A program made the translations under genes and the position numbers. From JBBDRW01 sp040905265 (GTDB lineage: Bacteria > Bacteroidota > Rhodothermia > Balneolales > Balneolaceae), in the NCBI GenBank assembly GCA_040905265.1, contig JBBDRW010000170.1, positions 1-17,259 of the forward strand: 17,259 nucleotides of DNA, written 5' to 3'. A model generated the notes under the pieces. That model ran no database searches. It was not told the DNA's origin and saw only the letters and a program-made list of their open reading frames with translations. Shown here one piece after another: positions 7,668 to 15,473 of this stretch. Numbering within the stretch: the stretch's first letter is position 1; every line of letters begins with the position of its first letter.

Positions 7668-9755
7668 CTGAAAAAAGACAATTCAACCGGAATCCGAGTC
7701 ACCTGTTCCCTGCTCCTGACACTTCTGATAGCATACTCCAGTGTCCAACCCTCCTCCGCACAGAATCCCGATCCACCTGACAGGGTTGTAGAACGTGAAA
7801 TCGAACGGTTATTCGATCTCGGGGAAGATGGCTCTGTAGATCTCCAGACAGAGGAGCAGATCCGCCTGATTCGAGAACTGGCAGAACACCCGTTGAATAT
7901 AAACCGGGCGTCGACCGATGAACTCATGCAAATTCCGGCACTCTCACTGCGTTTGGCACAGGCAATTGTCTCCCGGCGCGAGGAGGTAAAACCGTATGAA
8001 GAGCTGGAGGAGTTGATGGATGTACGAGGTATCGGGCCAGTTACCTATGGACGAATCACCCCTTTTCTGACCGTTGGAAGCAGATCGGAACTCAACCGGG
8101 ATCTGCTTGGGAATCCGTTATACTGGACAAGCAGAGGCCGGTTTGAAGGATTTTCCAGGCTCCAGAGGATTGTACAGAAGCAGGAGGGGTACCGGCGGGC
8201 AGATTCCCTTGGCGGCTATACCGGCAGCCCCTACAAGTACTATAACCGGTTTCGGTATCAAAGTGACCGAATCTCACTGAATATCACACAGGAGAAAGAT
8301 CCCGGAGAACCGCTGCCGGGTCCGTTTCGGTTCGACTTCACCTCCATGCATCTGTCGATTCAAAATGCAGGCAACCTGCGGTCGCTTGTAATCGGTGATT
8401 ATTCAATACGCTTTGGACAGGGATTGATTCTCTGGAATGGCACATCCTTCGGTAAGGGGGGCGGTGCTGCGGGCAGAATTAACAGGAATGAACAGGGAGT
8501 TCGCCCATACACATCCGCCCAGGAGACAGATTTCTATCGTGGAGTAGCTGCTACCTGGGGCAACAACATTCAGGTTACCGGTTTTTTCTCCTCCAGAAGA
8601 CAGAGTGCTTCTGAGGGGGGTGGAGATGGAATCCGCTACCCCTCCTCTTCAGGCCTTCACAGAACTCTGTCGGAGAGAGAACGCAAGGGAAATACCGGCC
8701 AAACTACCTTCGGCGGCCGAATCAGGGTTGAAGCACCTTCAGGGTTTGTCGGGCTATCCTGGTATCATAACCGTTTTGAAAGGCCGGTGGTACAGGGAGG
8801 CCAACCCTGGCAGCAACACCTTTATTATGGCCGGACTGCATCCGCCCTCTCTGCTGATTTCCGGATGAGCAGTGAAACAGCCACCCTGACAGGAGAGGCC
8901 GGGAGAACTCATAACGGAGGGTGGGGAGGCCTCACCGGTCTGATCGTAGAGGCCGGAAGCAGCACGGACCTCGTCTTCTCTTATCGTAACTATGGGAACC
9001 GGTTTCAAGCGATACTTGGATCTGCATTTGGAGAACATTCCGGGCATCCCCAAAATGAAGAGGGCTTTTATATCGGGCTGCAACATGCATTTTCCGGAAC
9101 CGTCACTCTCCGAGGGTATATCGACAGGTTCCGGTTTTCGGCCCCGAGATACCTGAACCATCAGGCTTCCAGCGGGTATGACTGGCTGTTGTATACAGAA
9201 TACAAACCTGGCCGGGAAACAGAACTCTACCTCCGTTTTCGGTACAAGGTTCGGGGAGAGGAGTACTCCGATGTGGACGAATACGGACAGGTTGTCCGGC
9301 TCCCGGATGAGAGCAAACGCCTGAATGCGCGCATACACGTTACCCGTGAAATAACCCCTCAGATACGGTTACGAAGCAGAATTGACTGGGTACGTGCAAA
9401 TCCTGTCAACAGGCCCTCAGAAAGCGGCATATTGCTCTATCAGGACCTCCGGTACCGGCCGGCAGATACGTTCTCGTTTGAAACCAGACTCACCTGGTTC
9501 CGCACAGATGGTTTTGACTCCCGCCTTTATCAGTTTGAGAATGACCTGCTCTATGTCCTCTCCAATACAATGCTCTATCAAAAAGGCTGGAGAGGGTATC
9601 TGCTGATTGGCTGGGAACCACATGAGCGGATCAAATTCTGGGCAAAAATCTCAATGACAATCTATAACAGCCGTGACTCCATCAGCAGCGGGCTGGCAGA
9701 GATCCGGGGAAACCGTCGCTCGGACGCAGGGTTCCAGATGCGCATCCGGTTCTAA
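7668..9755 (+). CDS. Helix-hairpin-helix (ComEA-like) outer-membrane beta-barrel protein, probable CTG start
   Basis: The protein has 695 residues if read from CTG 7668. The first standard start in frame is TTG 7893, but that would cut inside a conserved block (LAEHPLNINRASTDELMQIP) and lose the export signal. Reading upstream gives Lys-Lys, a hydrophobic core and a cleavage site at about SSA-QN (31/32). It then gives the charged segment and the QIRLIRELAEHPLNINRA lead-in usual for the family. No ATG, GTG or TTG lies between the previous gene's TAA (7644-7646, same frame) and 7893. CTG 7668 (or CTG 7662, ATC 7665) is therefore inferred. Tandem helix-hairpin-helix motifs cover about 76-140, including VRGIGPVTYGRI. 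GDYSIRFGQGLILW (about 243-256) marks the Bacteroidota barrel family. The rest is beta-rich and ends in Phe. The function is unknown. The family pairs a ComEA-like motif with a porin-like body, so nucleic-acid contact is possible but unproven. Confidence 0.87.
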   Translation: MKKDNSTGIRVTCSLLLTLLIAYSSVQPSSAQNPDPPDRVVEREIERLFDLGEDGSVDLQTEEQIRLIRELAEHPLNINRASTDELMQIPALSLRLAQAIVSRREEVKPYEELEELMDVRGIGPVTYGRITPFLTVGSRSELNRDLLGNPLYWTSRGRFEGFSRLQRIVQKQEGYRRADSLGGYTGSPYKYYNRFRYQSDRISLNITQEKDPGEPLPGPFRFDFTSMHLSIQNAGNLRSLVIGDYSIRFGQGLILWNGTSFGKGGGAAGRINRNEQGVRPYTSAQETDFYRGVAATWGNNIQVTGFFSSRRQSASEGGGDGIRYPSSSGLHRTLSERERKGNTGQTTFGGRIRVEAPSGFVGLSWYHNRFERPVVQGGQPWQQHLYYGRTASALSADFRMSSETATLTGEAGRTHNGGWGGLTGLIVEAGSSTDLVFSYRNYGNRFQAILGSAFGEHSGHPQNEEGFYIGLQHAFSGTVTLRGYIDRFRFSAPRYLNHQASSGYDWLLYTEYKPGRETELYLRFRYKVRGEEYSDVDEYGQVVRLPDESKRLNARIHVTREITPQIRLRSRIDWVRANPVNRPSESGILLYQDLRYRPADTFSFETRLTWFRTDGFDSRLYQFENDLLYVLSNTMLYQKGWRGYLLIGWEPHERIKFWAKISMTIYNSRDSISSGLAEIRGNRRSDAGFQMRIRF

Positions 9756-9851
9756 CCCTGCCCTGCCCGGGATGACATGAGATATACCGATTTCCCTCAA
9801 CGATCCCGCAGCGACAACATCCAGTCTGTCATCATCCTTTCTACGGCCTGA

Positions 9852-11045
9852 TCAGGCATCTGTCAATGAGATCACACCAGGCAGATCCTTCCCTTCCAGA
9901 AATTCAAGGCTGGCTCCGCCACCCGTTGAGACATGAGATACTGCCTCTTCAAGCCCCGCTTTCTTTATCGCTGCTGCAGAGTCTCCGCCGCCGATAATGG
10001 TGGTAGCCCCGTTACGGGTTGCCTTTGCCAGCGCCTCGGCAACCTCGAACGTACCCTTCGCAAAATTGGACATTTCAAAAACACCCATCGGGCCATTCCA
10101 GACCACCGTTTTTGAACCCAGGATCACTTTGGAGAAGAGGGAGATACTCTTCGGCCCGATATCAAGAGCCATCCAGCCATCTTCAATTCCATCCTCATCC
10201 ACAACTGCTCTCTCCGCATCATTGCTAAACTCTCTGGAAACGACCGAATCGATGGGAAGCAAAAGATCCACACCTCTCTCCTCCGCATTCCGGATTAGTT
10301 CACCAGCCAGTTCAACCTTCTCCTCTTCCAGCAGAGAGTTGCCGATCGGCAACCCTTTCGCTTTATAGAACGTATAGGTCATTCCGCCACCGATCAGTAT
10401 GTTATCCACTTTGTTGAGCAGATTTTCAATCACTCCGATCTTGTCCGAGACTTTGGCTCCCCCCAAAATAGCCGTGAAGGGACGAACCGGATTGTTGACA
10501 CTCTCATTGAGATAGCGGATCTCTTTCTCGAGAAGAAACCCTGATACGGCCGGTTGCAGGAATTCCGTAACGCCGGCGACAGACGAGTGGGCCCGGTGGC
10601 TGCTGCCAAAAGCGTCATTCACGAACAGGTCCGCATGAGCCGCAAGCTTTTTACTGAATCCGGGATCATTTTTTTTCTCCTCCGGATGAAAACGCACATT
10701 CTCCAAAAGTACCACTTCACCCGGCCCGGCCTCAGCGATTACACGTTCGGCACTCTCACCAATACAGTCAGGTGCAAAGTGAACCTTCCCGGAGATCAGA
10801 GTTTGCAGATGATTTGCAACCGGCTCAAGGCTAAACTCCGGATCCGGCTTGCCGGAAGGGCGGCCCAGATGGCTTGTAAGAATCAATTTGGCATTCTTCT
10901 CCAGTACAAAACGGATCGATTGAAGAGCCTGCTGAATCCGGTTATCATCCGAGATGACTCCGTTTTTAATCGGCACATTAAAATCAACTCTCATGAGAAC
11001 CGTTTTTCCGGTCAAATCTACATCCTTCAGTGTCAGTTTCGGCAT
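9852..11045 (-). CDS. pgk: Phosphoglycerate kinase
   Basis: The 397-residue length is normal for the bacterial enzyme. It transfers the phosphate of 1,3-bisphosphoglycerate to ADP in glycolysis (reversible) in the cytoplasm. The key motifs are all present: RVDFNVP (19-25), SHLGRP (58-63), NVRFHPEE (116-123), NDAFGSSHRAHSS (143-155), GGAKVSDK (195-202), NGPMGVFE (317-324), GGGDSA (352-357) and STGGGA (373-378). The substrate-binding Arg and nucleotide-binding Lys residues are in place. No fusion to triosephosphate isomerase is visible. It converges on the helix-hairpin-helix barrel gene (96-base gap) and diverges from the cysteine desulfurase gene across 269 bases. The ATG has no Shine-Dalgarno box. 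Confidence 0.98.
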   Translation of the reverse strand: MPKLTLKDVDLTGKTVLMRVDFNVPIKNGVISDDNRIQQALQSIRFVLEKNAKLILTSHLGRPSGKPDPEFSLEPVANHLQTLISGKVHFAPDCIGESAERVIAEAGPGEVVLLENVRFHPEEKKNDPGFSKKLAAHADLFVNDAFGSSHRAHSSVAGVTEFLQPAVSGFLLEKEIRYLNESVNNPVRPFTAILGGAKVSDKIGVIENLLNKVDNILIGGGMTYTFYKAKGLPIGNSLLEEEKVELAGELIRNAEERGVDLLLPIDSVVSREFSNDAERAVVDEDGIEDGWMALDIGPKSISLFSKVILGSKTVVWNGPMGVFEMSNFAKGTFEVAEALAKATRNGATTIIGGGDSAAAIKKAGLEEAVSHVSTGGGASLEFLEGKDLPGVISLTDA

Positions 11046-11063
11046 AATCGAAGTGGCATTTAT

Positions 11064-11092
11064 GTTATGAATTCAGAATTTGGTTACATCAA
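11064..11092 (-). promoter_or_regulatory. Candidate pgk promoter
   Basis: On the minus strand TTGATG (11092-11087), a 17-base spacer and CATAAC (11069-11064) make a sigma70-like promoter. The predicted start near 11057 leaves a leader of about 12 bases before the pgk ATG. The -10 box is a weak match, and this group often uses another consensus, so confidence is low. Confidence 0.3.
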
Positions 11093-11097
11093 GGTAA

Positions 11098-11223
11098 AGT
11101 ACTGAATACCGGGGACAGAGTACAGACGATGGAATACTGAGTACTGAATCATATAGCCCGGACTATCGAGCAGAGAGCATAAAATACGAAATACAGAAGA
11201 CAGAACGAGACAGCCCGGAGTAC
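11098..11223. repeat. Degenerate 7-base tandem repeat, consensus near A[AG]TACTG
   Basis: From 11098 the sequence falls into successive 7-base units: AGTACTG, AATACCG, GGGACAG, AGTACAG, ACGATGG, AATACTG, AGTACTG. It then runs into more decayed units (AAATACG, AAATACA, GAAGACA and others) up to about 11223. The phase is kept without indels through at least the first seven copies. AGCCCGGA also occurs twice (11155-11162 and 11212-11219). The stretch is purine-rich on the plus strand and lies in the divergent region between pgk and the desulfurase. It looks like an old, decaying simple repeat; no function can be read from it. Confidence 0.6.
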
Positions 11224-11241
11224 GGCGCTGCTGTATTCTGA

Positions 11242-11290
11242 CCAAATAATAGTTATTTTACATAACTATTGGTTCTGGAATCAAAGAACC
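11242..11290 (+). promoter_or_regulatory. Two adjacent inverted repeats upstream of the cysteine desulfurase gene
   Basis: The first repeat has perfect 9-base arms AATAGTTAT (11248-11256) and ATAACTATT (11262-11270) around a 5-base centre. Outer CCAA/TTGG bases can extend it past a bulge. The second, GGTTCT (11271-11276) and AGAACC (11285-11290) with an 8-base loop, begins directly after it. They end 24 bases before the ATG at 11315. The first fits a dimeric repressor site over the promoter. Together they could also be tandem leader hairpins. No U-run follows, so they are not a terminator. Confidence 0.5.
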
Positions 11291-11314
11291 TGACATCAAT
11301 ACATCCGTTTCACA

Positions 11315-12475
11315 ATGAAAACGATCTATTTCGATCATGCGGCAACGACTCCCCTTGCCCCTGAGGTGCTGGAAGCAATGCTTCCCTACCTGAAATCAGA
11401 GTTCGGAAATGCCAGTTCACCCCACAACATCGGGCACCGCGCCAATGTCGCACTGGAAGATGCGCGTGAACAGGCAGCAGACCTGCTCAATGCAGAGCCG
11501 TCCGAGATCATCTTCACCAGTGGAGGAACAGAAAGCGACAATGCAGCGATCAAAGGGGTCTTCGAATGCTCCGGCAACCGAAAGAGGATCATCACATCCC
11601 CCCTTGAACACCACGCTGTACTCCACTCTGCCGAGTCTGCCAAACGTCACGGCGGCCAACCGGTTTATCTTACCCCCGGCCCGGATGGAAAGATCACTCC
11701 CGACCAGGTCGAGTCTGCGATCGACAGCCAGACAGCACTGGTATCTCTGATGCATGTAAACAATGAGATTGGCACCGTCAACCCGATCAGAGAGATTGCA
11801 GCTGTCTGCCGCCACAATTCAGTTCCGCTCCATACGGATGCGGTCCAGAGTGTCGGAAAGATTGATGTAGACGTGAAGGAGCTGGATATAGACCTGCTCA
11901 GCCTCAGCGGACACAAGCTCTACGGGCCGAAGGGGGTTGGAATACTCTATGTCCGGAACGGCACTCCATGGATCCCCTGGATGCAGGGAGGATCCCAGGA
12001 GCGAAACCGCAGGGGGGGAACCTCCAATATTCCCGGCATCGTCGGGCTGGTAAAAGCGCTGGATCTGGCAATTTCAGAAAGGGAACGGTTCTATAACCAC
12101 GCGTCAGAACTACGAAAACAGCTTCTGGATCTGTTGGAAAAACAGTTCCGGGAGAGGGTTCAGATCAACGGCCCGGCAGACAGCGGAGTGCCACATATTC
12201 TGAACATCGGACTGATTCCTCCCGGGGGGAAACGGCTGGATGGGGAAATGCTGCTATTAAACCTGGATATAGAAGGCGTCTGTGTCTCCAATGGATCTGC
12301 GTGTACCTCGGGTGCTGTCGAACCCTCTCATGTTCTCACAGGAGTCGGGATTGATGATGCCGTTGCCGAATCGAGTCTCCGGATCAGCTTCGGAAGAAAG
12401 AATAGCCTTGAAGAGGTCGGTATCTTTGTCGAAAAACTGACCCTTATCCTGAACCGTATGACGGCGGCCGCCTGA
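11315..12475 (+). CDS. Cysteine desulfurase (NifS/IscS type, PLP-dependent)
   Basis: The 386-residue cytoplasmic enzyme takes sulfur from L-cysteine as a persulfide for Fe-S clusters and thiolated cofactors or tRNA. The family hallmarks are present: YFDHAATTPL at the N-terminus (5-14), TSGGTESDN (68-76), SPLEHH (95-100), LHTDAVQS (172-179) with the PLP-contact Asp175, and SGHKLYGPKG (198-207) with PLP Lys201. RGGTSN (233-238) and the mobile-loop GSACTSG with catalytic Cys330 complete the set. The GSACTSG loop places it with NifS/IscS rather than SufS. No iscU, iscR or mnmA is adjacent, so the acceptor is unknown and I give no symbol. Its TGA overlaps the rsgA ATG (TGATG), implying coupled translation. 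The leader carries two strong inverted repeats that may control it. Confidence 0.96.
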   Translation: MKTIYFDHAATTPLAPEVLEAMLPYLKSEFGNASSPHNIGHRANVALEDAREQAADLLNAEPSEIIFTSGGTESDNAAIKGVFECSGNRKRIITSPLEHHAVLHSAESAKRHGGQPVYLTPGPDGKITPDQVESAIDSQTALVSLMHVNNEIGTVNPIREIAAVCRHNSVPLHTDAVQSVGKIDVDVKELDIDLLSLSGHKLYGPKGVGILYVRNGTPWIPWMQGGSQERNRRGGTSNIPGIVGLVKALDLAISERERFYNHASELRKQLLDLLEKQFRERVQINGPADSGVPHILNIGLIPPGGKRLDGEMLLLNLDIEGVCVSNGSACTSGAVEPSHVLTGVGIDDAVAESSLRISFGRKNSLEEVGIFVEKLTLILNRMTAAA

Positions 12476-13383
12476 TGGCTCTGACCGGAAAAGTCATAGA
12501 GTCAACCGGAAAGTGGTACAAAGTAGAGGCCAACGGAGAGGTCACATCATGCCGTTTGCCAGGCAGGTTTCGGTTAAACAGTGCTGAAGTTACCAATCCT
12601 GTAACAGTGGGAGACCGTGTTGACATCTCAATCGGAGACGATCAGACTGGCATTATTACACATATCCATGACCGGGACAATTTTTTGCCGAGACAGGCTA
12701 CTCACGGCCGACGGGGTGAACAGATTCTTGCTGCAAACATTGACCGTGCCTGGGCAGTCGTTTCGGTCCGGCAACCTGCACTAAAGACCGGCTTTCTTGA
12801 CCGTTTTCTGGTTGCCTGCGAAGCGTATGGAATTCCTGCATCCATCCTGATCAATAAAACCGATCTCGCCAGTAAAAGAGACTGGAAACAGCTGGAAGCA
12901 CTGCGAGAACTCTATTCCGGGCTTGGTTACCCGGTTCACGTAGCCTCGATCCATAACAGTGAGTCCATCGAAGAGTTGAAAACGGCACTGGACGGCCATA
13001 CCAATGTCTTCATCGGCCCATCGGGTGTCGGAAAAACCAGTCTGCTGAATTGTCTCAAACCGGGAGCGGATTTGACAGTAGGGGATATATCCGGATACTC
13101 CAACAAAGGAAAACATACAACCACCGTCGCACGGCTTCTACGAATCGGGGATGCAGGTTACATTGTCGACACACCTGGCATTCGGGAGCTCGGCCTGGTT
13201 AATATTGAACCGTACGAGCTCTCGCTCTACTACCCGGAGATGTTGAAACCTCGTGAAAACTGCAAATTTAACAACTGTACTCACAGCCATGAACCAGGTT
13301 GCGGCGTCTCGGCAGCTTTTGAGGCGGGAGAAATTCACCCCGAACGGTATTTCTCCTATCTCAATATTCTTGAATCTCTTTAA
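12475..13383 (+). CDS. rsgA: Small ribosomal subunit biogenesis GTPase RsgA
   Basis: The 302-residue GTPase helps late 30S subunit maturation, including release of RbfA. An OB-fold covers about 1-70. The GTPase domain is circularly permuted as expected: NKTD (G4, 127-130) precedes GPSGVGKTS (G1, 181-189), KGKHTTT (G2, 211-217) and DTPGIRE (G3, 232-238). The C-terminal zinc site is CKFNNCTHSHEPGC, with Cys263, Cys268, His270 and Cys276 as the usual ligands. All motifs are intact. The ATG overlaps the desulfurase TGA by one base, so translation is probably coupled and the two genes form one transcript. A hairpin terminator follows. Confidence 0.97.
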   Translation: MALTGKVIESTGKWYKVEANGEVTSCRLPGRFRLNSAEVTNPVTVGDRVDISIGDDQTGIITHIHDRDNFLPRQATHGRRGEQILAANIDRAWAVVSVRQPALKTGFLDRFLVACEAYGIPASILINKTDLASKRDWKQLEALRELYSGLGYPVHVASIHNSESIEELKTALDGHTNVFIGPSGVGKTSLLNCLKPGADLTVGDISGYSNKGKHTTTVARLLRIGDAGYIVDTPGIRELGLVNIEPYELSLYYPEMLKPRENCKFNNCTHSHEPGCGVSAAFEAGEIHPERYFSYLNILESL

Positions 13384-13415
13384 ATGTCCCGCACCAGGAA
13401 AAAAGGGACTCAAAT

Positions 13416-13450
13416 AAAAGGTTTATCCAAACAGAACCTTTTCTTATTTT
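13416..13450 (+). terminator. Hairpin terminator after rsgA
   Basis: Perfect 8-base arms AAAAGGTT (13416-13423) and AACCTTTT (13435-13442) enclose an 11-base loop and run into CTTATTTT. A weaker hairpin (GTCCC 13386-13390 with GGGAC 13405-13409) lies between it and the rsgA stop. The stem is A/T-rich, so termination may be partial. If it works, thrS has its own promoter in the remaining 56 bases; I see no clear boxes there. Confidence 0.6.
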
Positions 13451-13506
13451 AATTGTTTAGCCGATTTTAAACTAAAACGATATCAGAACGAGCCTCAAAC
13501 AGTTCC

Positions 13507-15459
13507 ATGCCTGAAGAGACCATTTCGCTGATTTTTCCTGATGGCACCAAGAGAGAGTTTCCGAAAGAGATAACCGGATTTGACGTTGCCCGGTCCATAT
13601 CCGAAGGGCTGGCCAGAAATGCACTGAGTATAACCCTGAATCGTACGATTCTGGACCTGGACAGGCCTCTGGAGGAGAACGGTGAGATTCGGATCAACAC
13701 GTGGGACAATGAGGATGGAAAATATACATTCTGGCACTCCTCCGCACATCTGCTGGCAGAGGCAGTTCAGGAACTCTATCCCGAAGCCAAATTCGGGATC
13801 GGCCCGCCGATTGAGAATGGATTTTATTATGACATCGATTTCGGAGAGAAAAAGGTACGGCCTGAAGATCTTGAAGAGATTGAAAAGAAAATGATCCTTC
13901 TCTCCCGAACCAAATCCCGTTTCATCCGTAAAGAGGTGAGCCAAAAGGAGGCGCTTGAACACTACAAAAAAAAGGGGAACGAGTATAAGGTCGAACTAAT
14001 TGAAGGGCTCGAGGATGGCAAGATCACATTCTACACCCAAGGCGGTTTTACAGATCTTTGCCGAGGCCCGCACATACCGGATACAGGAGCTATAAAAGCT
14101 GTGAAACTGACTCATCTTGCCGGTGCCTACTGGAGGGGAGATGTGAAAAGCAAGCAGCTTACCCGAATCTACGGGATTACATTCCCTAAACAGAAACTGC
14201 TACAGGAGCATCTTGAACAGGTTGAAGAGGCGAAAAAGCGGGACCATAAGAAACTGGGGCCTGAGTTGGGGATCTACCTGATCGACAGCAAAATTGGAAG
14301 CGGCCTACCCCTCTGGCTGCCAAACGGAACTGTAATCAGGCGCGAACTGGAACAGTTTCTGAGAAACGAGCAGGTCAAAAGAGGCTACAAGGAGGTTATT
14401 ACCCCGCATATTGCTACAATTGAGCTCTACAAACAGTCGGGACACTACCCCTACTATAAGGATTCCCAGTTCAATCCGATGGAGGTGGACGACGAGGAGT
14501 ACATGCTGAAACCGATGAACTGCCCACACCATCATCGCATTTATGACAGTGAACTCCACAGCTATCGGGACCTTCCAGTACGCCTGGCTGAGTTCGGTAC
14601 GGTCTACCGCTATGAGCAGTCCGGAGAGCTGAACGGGCTCTCCAGGGTGCGCGGTTTCACACAGGATGACGCACACATCTACTGTACCCACGACCAGCTT
14701 AAAGATGAGATCAAGAATACCATCGAACTCACCCAAAAGGTATTCACAACATTTGGAATGCCGGTAGACATCCGCCTCTCCTGGAGAGATGACAATGAAG
14801 AGAAATATGGCGGCGAGGAGGAATATTGGGAACGGGCGCAAAACGAAATACGTGAAGCTGCTGACGAGATGCATCTTGAGTACACCATCGCAGAAGGAGA
14901 AGCGAGCTTTTACGGGCCGAAAATCGACTTTATCATACGGGATGCCATTGGAAGAAAATGGCAGCTCGGCACAGTACAGGTCGATTATGTGATGCCGGAA
15001 CGGTTCGACCTCACCTATGTCGGATCGGACAACGAGAAGCACCGGCCGGTCATCATCCATCGCGCACCATTCGGCTCTATGGAAAGATTTATGAGTATCC
15101 TGATCGAACACTTTTCAGGAGATTTCCCACTCTGGCTCTCGCCGCTTCAGGCGAAAATTATACCTGTATCAGAAGAGTACATCTCCTATGGAGAGAAGTG
15201 TCTCCAGACATTGAAAGGTCGGAAATTCCGGGTTGACCTGGACCGAAGAAACGAGAAAGTCGGTGCTAAAATTCGTGATGCGGAAACGGCAAAGATTCCG
15301 TATATGTTAATTGTAGGAGCCAGGGAAGAGGAAGATGAGACCGTCTCTGTACGAAGACACAAACAGGGAGATCTTGGAACTTTTCCCATTTCTGAGTTTA
15401 TTTCAACCATTCAAAAGGAGGTGGACGAACAGTCCCTGCCGCCTGAAAATACCAACTAA
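13507..15459 (+). CDS. thrS: Threonine--tRNA ligase
   Basis: The 650-residue class II synthetase charges tRNA-Thr and edits mischarged Ser-tRNA. A TGS domain covers about 1-66. The editing domain has His77/His81 (HSSAH) and Cys185/His189 (CRGPH). The catalytic core has zinc ligands Cys339 (MKPMNCP), His390 (DDAHIYCT) and His518 (IHRAPFGSMERF), with motif 2 at FGTVYRYEQSGELNGLSRVRGF. An anticodon-binding domain follows from about 545. Length and every key residue are normal. It is the first gene of the thrS-infC-rpmI-rplT-pheS cluster and ends 14 bases before infC. The start is ATG 13507, with no Shine-Dalgarno box. Confidence 0.98.
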   Translation: MPEETISLIFPDGTKREFPKEITGFDVARSISEGLARNALSITLNRTILDLDRPLEENGEIRINTWDNEDGKYTFWHSSAHLLAEAVQELYPEAKFGIGPPIENGFYYDIDFGEKKVRPEDLEEIEKKMILLSRTKSRFIRKEVSQKEALEHYKKKGNEYKVELIEGLEDGKITFYTQGGFTDLCRGPHIPDTGAIKAVKLTHLAGAYWRGDVKSKQLTRIYGITFPKQKLLQEHLEQVEEAKKRDHKKLGPELGIYLIDSKIGSGLPLWLPNGTVIRRELEQFLRNEQVKRGYKEVITPHIATIELYKQSGHYPYYKDSQFNPMEVDDEEYMLKPMNCPHHHRIYDSELHSYRDLPVRLAEFGTVYRYEQSGELNGLSRVRGFTQDDAHIYCTHDQLKDEIKNTIELTQKVFTTFGMPVDIRLSWRDDNEEKYGGEEEYWERAQNEIREAADEMHLEYTIAEGEASFYGPKIDFIIRDAIGRKWQLGTVQVDYVMPERFDLTYVGSDNEKHRPVIIHRAPFGSMERFMSILIEHFSGDFPLWLSPLQAKIIPVSEEYISYGEKCLQTLKGRKFRVDLDRRNEKVGAKIRDAETAKIPYMLIVGAREEEDETVSVRRHKQGDLGTFPISEFISTIQKEVDEQSLPPENTN

Positions 15460-15473
15460 ACCACGAGGATACT

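Noticed and set aside
7644..7668. Stop-codon read-through fusing the two barrel proteins
   Set aside because: The TAA context shows no read-through signal, and the second protein has its own signal peptide, which only makes sense at a free N-terminus.
8754..9338. 194-codon minus-strand frame inside the helix-hairpin-helix barrel gene
   Set aside because: It is antisense to a continuous barrel sequence ending in Phe; no features of its own.
9771..9833. GATGACA/TGTCATC pairing between the converging barrel and pgk genes as a terminator
   Set aside because: The arms are separated by about 49 bases and no T-run follows, so it is not convincing on either strand.
14305..15111. 268-codon minus-strand frame opposite thrS
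   Set aside because: It lies wholly inside an intact thrS with all catalytic residues; the opposite-strand frame shows no recognisable domain and is a codon-bias shadow.
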